Assembly (NCBI GenBank): GCA_030522415.1
Contig: CM060109.1
Span: forward strand, 28,421,392 to 28,485,391
DNA from: Channallabes apus
Taxonomy: Eukaryota; Chordata; Actinopteri; Siluriformes; Clariidae
Direction of reading: 5' to 3'
Length of the DNA stretch: 64,000 nucleotides
The notes beneath the pieces are model-generated. The model had not been told where the DNA came from. It did not search any database and saw nothing but the letters and a program-made list of their open reading frames with translations. Both the position numbers and the translations under genes were made by a program. Below are positions 22,559 through 33,236 of the stretch, one piece after another; within the stretch, counting starts at the first letter, position 1; each line of letters opens with the position of its first letter.

Positions 22559-24112
22559 CAAGGGCGTAGATTTGCTCTGGACATTGGTGGGGACCTATGA
22601 CTCCACCCACCCCATCCCCTTCCCCACTCACCAACCCCCCACCCCAACTCCGTCGACGGAATGCATGTTTTTTTTTTAATATGCTGCAAAAAAAAAAAAG
22701 TTAAATTAAGGAATAGTGTAATGTTAAAGGAATGTTTAATAACTGATAAAAAGATAGTTTAATAAAGACTATTCTTTATTGAGCCATAGTGCAAATGAAA
22801 CATCTCAAACATCATTATATACAGTATAAAAGTAGATTACATCTAAACATGAACTACTGTTAGGTACCACACATGCACTAGTACCTGACAGAATTGCCAC
22901 CTGATGAAATAGCGTGACAAAAAAAAGTGAGACATGTCAGTTCAAAACTTTTGCCAAAAACACTAATGAATCACTTACATCCTCAGCCTATCACTCCTCA
23001 TAATGCTAAATATTAGTATAGTCACCTACTGTGACCTTGCCTCTTCACCTGAACTACAACATGGCTGATCTGCTTCTGTCCCCTAATAAAAAAACATTGA
23101 GGGATTCCTTATGAGTATTGACAGAGAATGCCTCAGCCTATTATTGGTAACAATGTTAAATCTCAGGACAACTAGGTATAATAATATCAAGTCATCGTTC
23201 AACATCACCTGTGACCCCTTCTCTCCATCGCTGTCTGATATACAGCACAGTTGCTTAGGTTCTGTCACCTGACAAAACAGGATAAACACATGCCAATAAT
23301 TTTATTTCACTTTTTCTGAGACTTACTGTAGTGTGCAAATCTCGAATCAAATCATTAATGTTTGCCAAGTCAGTGCATGCATTTTTAAAACTATTTGTGC
23401 GAAGTGGATTGTCTATTGGTGAACTGTCAACAAAATTCTAGCCATGGCAATATTAGTATGTAGCATATCAATTTCTTTCACAAGACTGATTTCTGACAAA
23501 CATTAGATTAGGAGACTGACAGGGATCCTGTTTATACTTTTACATTTAGCTGTTTAATCTGCTGTTAGTTTGAAGTCTGTATTCACAGGCTATAGCCTGC
23601 CCTGCTATAATGAATGTGAGTCAAAGCGGTAAAAAATAAAACAAAATTTTTTTTTTTAGCATTAACGTTAACTGTTGTCGTTACTTTGATGGACTTTGAT
23701 GAATTCACTAGCGAACTTGAAGCTCCTTGTGTCCAGCTTCTTCTTTTTTTTTTTTTTTTGCTGCTGCCATCCTCACATGTATGTACGTCACCCAACACAC
23801 CTTCTGTCACTGGAAAAATAATCCACTGCATTTGGCGCTGCATGTACTGTATCTGAACGCAGCCATAGCCTCTCACATGATAACAGGGAAAGGTACAGCC
23901 AATCAAAATGTTAATATGTGTTTTGGGGGCGGGAGGACTCAAGGAGAGAACATGATTTATCCGTTTCTGCATGTCTAGGTTAATGTTGACAGCACAATTT
24001 TTTATTTATTTATTTATTTTTAAGTGGATTAAATTATTGGTGGGGACATTTCAATGTTCGGAGGATATTGGTGGGACACATCCCCTCCGTCCACCCTAAA
24101 TCTACGCCCCTG
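22559..24112. mobile_element. Non-autonomous hAT-type DNA transposon
   Basis: The left end CAAGGGCGTAGATTT and the right end AAATCTACGCCCCTG are inverted repeats with one mismatch in 15. They are flanked by the exact 8-bp duplication CCCTGGAT (22551-22558 and 24113-24120). Subterminal 'ggtggggac' blocks are also inverted (22590 and 24041). The 1554 bp interior is AT-rich, with poly-T runs and a (TTTA)n run near 24005, and encodes no transposase that I can see. Confidence 0.85.
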
Positions 24113-24120
24113 CCCTGGAT

Positions 24121-25761
24121 GCATTTTCAGAGATCCCTTCAGATTTTACTTACTTATTTCATCAGTAGCATGGTTGCCAAATCTGCCAACCTATGACACT
24201 ACCATTCTTTGATAATGAGTTGTAATTATAAAAGTTATATTTCTATTTCATAGTAAAATGCTCAGTTTTTTAGTTATTTCACTAACGCTTCTAAAATTGT
24301 GACATCTTAAGCATAATGTCATAAGCCGAATTTGTTCACTTACTGTACATTCATATACAGTAGTAATGAGCAGAGTGCATATTAATTGAGCATATTTTAG
24401 GAGAATTTGCTTGGCTGCTGTACATGATTTAAATACTTTTACTACATGCAAACAGACTTGTGATCTTTTTCCTCACTTTGGACATTTGTTCAAAATTGGA
24501 ATACTGTATACAGTATTGTTAGTTTGGAGTCCTATTTTATAATTCTTATTTCAAATCTATGAATGGTTTTGCATTTGGAAGCCATGATTTGATAGTAATA
24601 TTTACAAAAGAAAATTGAAAACAGAGATAACCCTCCAACAACCAAGGATGCTTGATCAGTTTGTAACGCTTGGATTTATAAAACCGCTTGGTTACAAAAA
24701 TACGGATTCGGGAATCTAAACAGGGGCTTGAAAACACTACTTCCGGTATTGTGCAACCGCAGCTGGACAAAACACGACGCGACACAAAACAATTATAATA
24801 AATTAAACCAAGTGTATTATACAAGACAGACAGATAAATAAACAAACACGGTGCACCACAAACCAATATATACAAAATATATACAAATAGCCAAAGTGTG
24901 TGTGCGATGTATGCGGGTGTGTGTGTGTGTGTATGATAGTCCAGTGTCTGAAATATGGCAAAAGTTATGAATGGGGTGAGTTGGAGAGATGGATCGATCT
25001 CACCAGATGAAGATGGAAGTTCTGGGAGATCGAGAAACGGAATGAGCTGGGTACTGAATGAAATTAACAAAAGGTAATCCACAAGCAGTCGCTCAGCTTC
25101 AAAAAACATGCAGCGCGCTGTCATCATCTCTCCGTGTCGGCTTCTATGCCGGTTCCGGCTTTATGCCAGATCATGTGACCCACGTCACTTCCGGGTTCCC
25201 ATGCGTTGCGATCGCGCATGCTCGGGAACTTGCCCGGTGACCAAACCACTGTCCATGGGGAAAAAGAAACCGCTAGGGCACACCTTCGGCCACAGGTGAG
25301 CAGCATTAGCTCTACAACCATTTCCCTGTTGTTGAAAGTGTCCCTTTTGTGTGGCTGCGCTACAAGTTGATGTACAAGAGACATAAGAAACACATGTTTT
25401 GTGTTGGACACGTTTGCGTTTGCTACCGTATATCTGGTTACATTTTCCATGTCCTTATGGGATCATGGACATATATTCATACATTTGCTGCCATGTTTCC
25501 CTACAGAAACATGGCAAGTATTATTAAAATACGACAAACGTATTGGACTGTGTTTCTGTAGTGAGACATGGACCCAGACACACGTTACACACTGCTTTTT
25601 CAAGGACAAACCGCTTTTGCTCAGTTTTTTGAAAAGCACAGACAGAGAGAAGTTATGCGATCTTATCTTAAAAAAATTTTTTTTCATTACATTTTAATAG
25701 TCATAGCATGCTGTAGCCAATTATGTGGCATCAGCACTGAGTTAAGAACAGATGGGGAAAC
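24121..25761. other. Unassigned DNA with a GC-rich block at 24690-25290
   Basis: Most is AT-rich. A CpG-rich block at about 25110-25260 (gcgatcgcgcatgctcggg) follows a (TG)n-containing stretch. It could be part of an LTR or a promoter-like island, but I found no paired ends, primer site or coding frame. Open frames at 24546-25127 and 25124-25450 on the minus strand show no conserved domain. Confidence 0.35.
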
Positions 25762-25951
25762 ACGGGTACTAGGGCTGCACGAAAAAATATCGTTATCGCG
25801 ATAATGGCATGCGCGATAACCATATCGCAAGGAGTTGCGATAAATACTTTATTTGCCAAGCATTTGTGTGTCCAAATTTGACCAATCAGATGGGCCCTTA
25901 CTATGTTTATACCCGCTTATATCTTATATATATATATATATATTATTTATA

Positions 25952-27570
25952 CAGTGGTGTGAAAAATTATTTGCCCCCCTCCTGATTTCTTATTCTTTTG
26001 CATGTTTGTCACACAAAATGTTTCTGATCATCAAACACATTTAACTATTAGTCAAAGATAACACAAGTAAACACAAAATGCAGTTTTTAAATGAGGGGTT
26101 TTATTATTTAGGGAGAATGAAAATCCAAACCTACATGGCCCTGTGTGAAAAAGTAATTGCCCCCTGAACCTAATAACTGGTTGGGCCACCCTTAGCAGCA
26201 ATAACTGCAATCAAGCGTTTGCGATAACTTGCAACGAGTCTTTTACAGCGCTCTGGAGGAATTTTGGCCCACTCAACTTTGCAGAATTGTTGTAATTCAG
26301 CTTTATTTGAGGGTTTTCTAGCATGAACCGCCTTTTTAAGGTCATGCCACAACATCTCAATAGGATTCAGGTCAGGACTTTGACTAGGCCACTCCAAAGT
26401 CTTCATTTTGTTTTTCTTCAGCCATTCAGAGGTGGATTTGCTGGTGTGTTTTGGGTCATTGTCCTGCTGCAGCACCCAAGATCGCTTCAGCTTGAGTTGA
26501 CGAACAGATGGCCGGACATTCTCCTTCAGGATTTTTTGGTAGACAGTAGAATTCATGGTTCCATCTATCACAGCAAGCCTTCCAGGTCCTTGAGCAGCAA
26601 AACAACCCCAGACCATCACACTACCACCACCATATTTTACTGTTGGTATGATGTTCTTTTTCTGAAATGTTGTGTTACTTTTACGCCAGATGTAACGGGA
26701 CACGCACCTTCCAAAAAGTTCAACTTTTGTCTCGTCGGTCCACAAAGTATTTTCCCAAAAGTCTTGCCAATCATTGAGATGTTTTTTAGCAAAATTGAGA
26801 CGAGCCTTAATGTTCTTTTTGCTTAAAAGTGGTTTGCGCCTTGGAAATCTGCCATGCAGGCTGTTTTTGCCCAGTCTCTTTCTTATGGTGGAGTCGTGAA
26901 CACTGACCTTAATTGAGGCAAGTGAGGCCTGCAGTTCTTTAGATGTTGTCCTGGGGTCTTTTGTGGCCTCTCGGATGAGTTGTCTCTGCGCTCTTGGGGT
27001 AATTTTGGTCGGCCGGCCACTCCTGGGAAGGTTCACCACTGTTCCATGTTTTTGCCATTTGTGGATAATGGCTCTCACTGTGGTTCGCTGGAGTCCCAAA
27101 GCTTTAGAAATGGCTTTATAACCTTTACCAGACTGATAGATCTCAATTACTTTTGTTCTCATTTGTTCCTGAATTTCTTTGGATCTTGGCATGATGTCTA
27201 GCTTTTGAGGTGCTTTTGGTCTACTTCTCTGTGTCAGGTAGCTCCTATTTAAGTGATTTCTTGATTGAAACAGGTGTGGCAGTAATCAGGCCTGGGGGTG
27301 ACTACAGAAATTGAACTCAGGTGTGATAAACTACAGTTAAGTTGTTTTTTAACAAGGGGGGCAATCACTTTTTCACACAGGGCCATGTAGATTTGGAGTT
27401 TTTTTTCTCCCTTAATAAAGTAAACCTTCATTTAAAAACTGCATTTTGTGTTCAATTATGTTATCTTTGACTAATAGTTAACGGTTTTTGATGACCAGAA
27501 ACATTTAAGTGTGACAAACATGCAAAAGAATAAGAAATCAGGAGGGGGCAAATAATTTTTCACACCACTG
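25952..27570 (-). mobile_element. Complete Tc1-like transposon with IR/DR ends
   Basis: 1619 bp, inserted at a TA (25950-25951 and 27571-27572). The inverted repeats are about 220 bp. Each holds an outer copy (cagtggtgtgaaaaattatt) and an inner copy (gtgtgaaaaagtaattgccc) of a transposase-binding-like direct repeat, the IR/DR layout known from Sleeping Beauty-type elements. The two outer ends match over at least 24 bp. Together with the uninterrupted transposase this makes it a candidate for a recently or currently mobile copy. Confidence 0.93.
26170..27192 (-). CDS. Tc1-like transposase, 340 aa, DD34E, uninterrupted
   Basis: A cut-and-paste transposase expected to bind the terminal direct repeats and excise the element at TA sites. 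The N-terminal 110 residues form a paired-like double helix-turn-helix region with a GRPTK linker (G59-K63). The catalytic triad is D153 (LWTDETK), D244 (LQQDNDPKH) and E279 (NPIEMLW), with 34 residues between the last two. These positions equal those of the 340-residue Sleeping Beauty group. The glycine-rich block GGGSVMVWG is at about 188-196. The start ATG gives the standard MPRSKE-type N terminus and the frame has no stop. Activity is inferred only. Confidence 0.93.
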   Translation of the reverse strand: MPRSKEIQEQMRTKVIEIYQSGKGYKAISKALGLQRTTVRAIIHKWQKHGTVVNLPRSGRPTKITPRAQRQLIREATKDPRTTSKELQASLASIKVSVHDSTIRKRLGKNSLHGRFPRRKPLLSKKNIKARLNFAKKHLNDWQDFWENTLWTDETKVELFGRCVSRYIWRKSNTTFQKKNIIPTVKYGGGSVMVWGCFAAQGPGRLAVIDGTMNSTVYQKILKENVRPSVRQLKLKRSWVLQQDNDPKHTSKSTSEWLKKNKMKTLEWPSQSPDLNPIEMLWHDLKKAVHARKPSNKAELQQFCKVEWAKIPPERCKRLVASYRKRLIAVIAAKGGPTSY

Positions 27571-27922
27571 TATCTTTATACTTCATTCTGTCGCGAACTA
27601 ACCCCGGATGATCAGAAGACTTAGCGGTTAGCTGTTAGCCGCGATTAGCCGTTAGCCCTTTATAGACTGTAAACCCAAACGCGGAAGCAACCAAGTAGGC
27701 AGGATAACCACGCGAATTAGTTTAAGGCCTCTCACAGAAGGGGAGCAAGGGAAAAACACACATTTAACCCGCGTCCTACAGTATAAACACTCGGATCAGA
27801 AAGTAAAAATCTGAACCGACATGGCGAACTCAGTGACTAAGCTGTATGCGGTTTGTTTACTCCTCTTATACTTCCGGGTTCGCGCCCGCATTACTTCCGG
27901 GTCCTAGTGCCGGTCGCGGAGC

Positions 27923-27924
<2 letters not shown>

Positions 27925-27953
<29 letters not shown>
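27925..27953. repeat. (TG)n microsatellite
   Basis: About 14 units inside the right arm of the hAT-like element. Confidence 0.9.
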
Positions 27954-28546
27954 ACAAATAGTATTTTTTTAATTTAATTTTTGTTTAATAATATTTATTT
28001 TTAGTAAAAAAAAAAACAGGCAAGCCAAAGAGAATATTTTGTTTAAAAGATGCTCTTGTTTTAAGACACTATTGATGAGTGTACGGTTACATGTAAATAA
28101 AAAGTAATGTTTGAAAGTAATTCATATTGTGTTGGCAGGTTTATAGTAACAGCAAATCAGAAGGGGTTGGGCGCCGGGAGGGAGTCTCGCCCAGGGAGCA
28201 ATTCAGTGTAGAACCGCCACTGTCTATGGTAACAGCAAACCGGAAATCAGAATATCTGCTGAGGGTTTTAAGTCATTCATAGTGTTTTGAAGTCTAAATA
28301 TTTGCAACTTCCTTGACATATAGTTTCTTTTTAGATTTAATTACATCAGACGAATATCTATTACCTGTTTATTTTAGTATGATCATTACATATAAATAAA
28401 TAATAAAAAAAATAGGCAATAATAATAATAAAAAAATGTATTTCTCTAGGGAAATGTTATATCGCAAGAAATTTCGTTATCGCAGTATTCAACAACAATA
28501 TCGCATATCGCATATTTTCCTAATATCGTGCAGCCCTAACGGCTAC

Positions 28547-29490
28547 ATTTGATTTGAAAAAATCAATCCAGTTACATATCATGATTCTTTTATGGGACAA
28601 TTCATATATTGCATCTGGATAGATTTGTAAATTTTTATTATATATATAATGTGTATATATATATATATACATTTGTATATATACATTTGAGGTAGTAAAA
28701 TATTACAGTTCTACAATACTGCTAAATGCAGCTCATGCTTTAAACTATTCATACATTGGCAGGGTGCACAGTGTCATGTGTGGTACGAACTAAATTATCT
28801 GCTAAGTTTGTTTTGAATTATAACCAAATCTTAAATCCTTGGTGATTCCCAATTAGTCTAATGTGTGGGAGGAAACCAGAGCACTCAGAGGAAAGCCACT
28901 AACCATGAGGAGAACATGCAAACTCCATGCGCACAGATCTGAGGCAGGACTTGATCCCTGACAAATAAAATATAAACATAAAAATATTATACATTTATAT
29001 TTATATTCATTGATATTTTAAATATTGTTATTTATAGTATTATAAATCCTATTTATGTATAAAAGGGTTTCTCATGTATTTCTCTATCAGCACTATTATA
29101 ATTTTACTTACAGTAATGATGTCCTTTGTTAAAACGCACGGTTTGTGTAAGTGTGTGAGTAAGTGTTGGGGGGCAGGGGGTTGTTTAGTGTTGCTGAGTG
29201 CAAAGTAACCTGTATTTTAAAAGAGAACAGCAGAAAAACCATTAGAGAATAAGCCCTTTCAAATCAATTTCCTTTGTGACCATATCTCTATTTATTATCG
29301 CTGGTCACAGGTGACCCTCTTTTCCCCTCTGTCACCATTTTCAATACTTTCAGGGCTCTCTCTTCATCAAGGGATGAACTGACTGTTCACTGGTCCCTGG
29401 GAGTCATAATGTCCCCAGGGCAAACCGAAGGCCATTGACAATATCTATTTATTTGATTTACTGTAGGTTATGCACATACATTATACCACA
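28547..29490. other. AT-rich spacer with (TA)n runs
   Basis: Runs of TA and TATG type repeats occur at about 28638-28690. A SINE-like fragment is listed separately. Nothing else was seen. Confidence 0.4.
28855..28972 (-). repeat. SINE body fragment
   Basis: On the plus strand the blocks 'gtgtgggaggaaaccagag' and 'gaggagaacatgcaaactcc' correspond to the body of the SINE at 21.7 kb in the same orientation. The tRNA-like head is decayed. Confidence 0.65.
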
Positions 29491-29492
29491 TA

Positions 29493-30390
29493 CAGCTGAG
29501 GTCAGAAGTTAACATAAACTCATCATGAACATGAATGTCATGGCAATGTTGGGCTTTAATTGATTTCATTTAACCAGTATTCTTTGAGGAAGAAGAAGAA
29601 TGATTGCGCAACATACATCTTTAATAGCAGAAAACCCATAGAATTTGGAGAACAAGGTTGCATTTATTTGGGGTTTGTAATATCAACACAGGGTCAAAAT
29701 ATACATGCACCTTTTAGATTAGAAATTCAGTGGTGCTGAAAATCACAAAAGGTCTTTTAATTTGCTGGCCCAAATTGAAAGCCTCTTAACTTCGTGTTAG
29801 TGATCATGATTGATTACAGCTGGTAGCTTCTCTGTGCCAAAATAAAATTCCTTGTGTGATCCTCATTGGATTGACCAACAGTACAATGGGAAAGTCTATC
29901 GATCTCAGTGATCTGAGAGTGAGGATACTGGATGTATATAAGTCAGAAATGAATCATGGATCAATTTTAAAAAGACTTCCTAATTTTCTTTTACCCTAGG
30001 GTGAAAGTTTGGCTCTTCTTTCAGACCTTGGCAAAGTGACTTTACCTTCTAATAACTTGTAGTTATTTGCCAAGTAAACAAACCAAACTGTCACCCCCTG
30101 GTGAAAGCAAATTCGTTTGGATGATCCTGAAGCATCAAGACACAGGCCATTTATGTATTCAGTAGTTTATGGAATGAAAGGCTAACGTCAAATATTACAC
30201 CACAAACATGTCAAAAGCATCTGGTAATTTTAGAAAATTCTTAGGCTTATATTATATTAAACATGTTTGCTGTAAAATAATTCTCCCAAGGAAAAAATGT
30301 TCAGTTTAAACTATTTATTGAAAGCCCAATAATGCTATGATATTCATCTTCATCATGTCTGTACAGTATATAAACTTCTGACTACAACTA
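29493..30390 (+). mobile_element. Internally deleted Tc1-like element
   Basis: The left end (cagctgaggtcagaagttaa) is preceded by TA. The right end (ttctgactacaacta) is its imperfect inverse, followed by TA at 30391-30392. The subterminal blocks 'ggcaatgttgggctttaatt' and 'gaaagcccaataatgctatg' are also inverted. A transposase start is visible at 29886 (MGKSIDLSDLRVRILDVY), but the frame soon breaks and the catalytic part is missing. At 898 bp it is roughly half the usual length. Confidence 0.8.
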
Positions 30391-30844
30391 TACAGTAGGT
30401 GCAGTATATACAGTAGGTCTACAGTTGCTTACTGTAACCAATGCACAATTTATCAAGCTTGTCTACTACATCTGTTAATCGAAAGGAACCATTTTGTGAG
30501 CATTAGTGATTTTTAACCCAGCAAGGACAATTATGTAGCAGATGATAGTGTAGAAGAGTGTCAGGTGTAGCAGCACTGTCAGTGATTGATTAAGAAGTCT
30601 GCCATCTAAAAATATGTCAATTTCCTGTGAGTGAAATTCAAGAAGACTGATTAATCAATTGTTCAATTTCAAGATGGAGATCATGGTGACAGACATTCCA
30701 TGGTCACCCAGACATACCAGCATTTTCTGTGGGATAGTCAGATATTTCCAGCCTTCTAAGGTGCTCTAACAACCTCAGCTACTCACTCTCACTCACATAT
30801 ACATGGAATTATCTTTAAAACATGAAATTATTTTTCAAAATTAT

Positions 30845-31250
30845 TGAAAAACAACCCCACACCAGTTCCAACATGACTGCACGCCAGGCCACACAAAACA
30901 AGGTCTGTAATGGTTGAGCGAGTTTGGTGTGGAAAAACTTGACTGGCCTGCACAATCTGATAGAACACCTTTTGGATGAATTAGAGCTGAGACTGCAAGC
31001 CAGGCCTTATGTTTAACATCAGTGTCTCACCTCACAAATGTGCTTCTAGAAGAATGGTCATAAATTCCCATAAACACACTCCTTAACCTTGTGAGAAGCC
31101 TAGCGAGAAGAGTTGAAGCTGTTAATGCTGCAAAGGGTGGGACAACATCATATTAAACCCTATTGATTAAGAATTGGATGTTACCCAACTTGGATGTTAA
31201 GTTCATATGCATGGGATGGCAGGCGACCAAATACTTTTGGCAATATAGTT
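30845..31250 (+). pseudogene. 3' half of another Tc1-like transposase gene and its end
   Basis: A translation near 30910-30965 gives SEFG-VEKLDWPAQ, the block before the third catalytic residue in this family. A deletion then removes the SPDLNP part. Later sequence resembles the C-terminal ~80 codons (NTLLNLVE/AKGG-type region at about 31080-31145). It ends with the characteristic 'accaaatacttttggcaata' terminus at about 31226-31247. The 5' half is not present next to it. Confidence 0.7.
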
Positions 31251-31814
31251 TGTTCATCTACAATACAATATGCATTTCATTCATATACACATTTCTTTGC
31301 ACAAATACCATTTTTATTCTTAGATTGGATTTGTCCATCTTGATGGTTCACATTCCTAAATGCAAGCGATGCATGGTCGTCTTTAACAACAATCCTGTCC
31401 CTTGAAGCCTCTACATGCACAAATTGATTTCTTGGGCAAATATTTAACTGCACTACTCAGTTCCTTCCACTGGGGTTTGAATTAATTCCCCAAGTATAAA
31501 GTGAACTAATTGAACAAATTTTCCTAGCCGTCTACAGATTACGCGACCATCTGACTGTTCTCGTTTATTTCACATGGCCACATGTTGAGAGAATCAGATT
31601 TTTTTTGGTGTTACTTCTGCCTTGCACTGTGACTGTGTATTTTATAAGTAGTGTATAATATATAAATGTATACTGTAAATGTATGATTGCCTACTCCATG
31701 AAACAGAAATATAACAAGTCCCAGTTTAATTTGAACATTTATATATTATTTTCTCATTCTATAGTAAATACTTACAAACTTGAAATTTGTAAAAGTTTAA
31801 TATAGCGTGCATGC

Positions 31815-31849
<35 letters not shown>

Positions 31850-32351
31850 TACTATTAGTTGTATTATCTTGCAGGCTTTTTTTTCCTTCTTCTTCTCCTT
31901 CTTCTTCCTTACAACCTTGCCGGATTCCAGCACGGAGCATGAATTTTGTGAACATATACAATTTAGCACATTGAAGAGGCGTATATATTGTATATATGGT
32001 ATGGTATATATTGTACGCCTGGAGTGGAAGAGGTGACCAAATTTGTCCCGTTGTCATATTATGGTGAAGGTTCTCCTCATTGAAACAGGAAGTGCTCACA
32101 TTTGCATTCCCTGCTATAGTAACGTCCATAAGGACTTTGAAACTGAATCTAACTGTGGACCCCATTGTCATAGAGACATGGTGGTCCGCTCATTTTACTC
32201 AGGCAACCAATCAGTCTCTCAGGATCATTGTAAAGCTGTCAAGGTTTACAACAAGTTGTGTAGTAAAAATGATCACAGTGTATCTGGTTTGCTTTACTTC
32301 ACAGTGTTAAGTTCTGTTATGGATTTTGCTGTAATTTTCGGTCTGGTGGTG
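31251..32351. other. Unassigned flank left of the Pao/BEL element
   Basis: Contains an (ATT)n run at 31817-31848 and a TTC-rich tract near 31885-31910. Open frames at 31797-32310 have no recognisable motif. The region just before 32352 is the pre-insertion target. Confidence 0.4.
31817..31848. repeat. (ATT)n microsatellite
   Basis: About ten units. Confidence 0.9.
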
Positions 32352-33194
32352 TGTAAGAAAGCCCGTGCCGATAGCTGCGCAACCTTCTATGCGCAACCGC
32401 GACGCAGCCCGACGCGCTCTAACACAACCAGAGCGCACGCGATAAGTAACGAGCCGCACGCTGCTATGCGCATGCGCCATGTGAGAAAGTTTAGTGAGTG
32501 CAGTACGTGAGACTGTGTTTATGAGTATTCCGGCTCTCCAGGGATGTAATATAGCAGTTTGTGTGCGTTAATGCCATATAGTAAGTTGCCATTCTTATTT
32601 CCTGTTCCATAATTAAGGTTACCACGTCTGTGCGTTATTGAGATTTATGTCAATGCTATATTCATACAAATTCTCCAAGTTAACTGTTTGCACGTGGTGT
32701 GTATTATGTTGCCTGTTGAAGATATTCTCGGCTATATTGTTTATTAGATAGTTGCATACCTGAGTAGTTTAATCAGTAATGTTAGTTACAGCCTGTGATT
32801 CACTTTGTATCATATTGGACTATATTATACCACCTGTGCTTGTGATAGTTATTGTTGATTATCTTAGGAATTACCATATATATTACAGTCTAGTTAGGTA
32901 CTGTTTAGTTATTGAATGAATGTATGTGGGATCTAATTCCATAATGATATTGCTAATAATGCATACCTGTCATTTCCTATTTCAGAACCACACACACACA
33001 CACACACACACAAAGTACATAACATCCAACCAACTATAAGACTGTTTGCTCATGCCTACTTGAACTGTTTATTAAACATTGTCAATTCAACAATTGGTCT
33101 GGTTCCTGTGTCCTGGCCGACACCCAAGGGTGATTACCACAAATGACGACCCAGCTTTAGAACTAGAATACAGTCCTTCTAAGTCTCACCAACA
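32352..33194 (+). repeat. 5' LTR of the Pao/BEL element
   Basis: The first ~130 bp are CpG-rich and contain short GCGC-type motifs. A (CA)n run lies at about 32990-33012. An attaaa signal occurs near 33071, followed by the terminal part ending in CAACA. It supplies promoter and polyadenylation functions in this class of element. Confidence 0.95.
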
Positions 33195-33197
33195 ATT

Positions 33198-33214
33198 TGG
33201 TCCTTCGAGCCGGA
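33198..33214 (+). promoter_or_regulatory. Primer binding site, tRNA-Tyr type
   Basis: TGGTCCTTCGAGCCGGA begins three bases after the 5' LTR. It is complementary to the 3' end of vertebrate tRNA-Tyr including CCA, over 17 nt as I recall that tRNA. It would prime minus-strand DNA synthesis. Confidence 0.8.
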
Positions 33215-33236
33215 TGTGGTAATTTCTCTCTAGAAG

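Larger units (their letters stand above)
25770..28538. mobile_element. Non-autonomous hAT-like element hosting a Tc1-like element
   Basis: The ends are TAGGGCTGCACGA (25770 on) and TCGTGCAGCCCTA (to 28538), 13 bp inverted. Subterminal regions are rich in 'tatcg/cgata' on both sides. The flanks are ACGGGTAC (25762-25769) and ACGGCTAC (28539-28546), an 8-bp duplication with one difference. The element's own parts are 25770-25951 and 27571-28538. They encode nothing recognisable and include a CpG-rich stretch at 27583-27925 and a (TG)n array. Confidence 0.8.
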
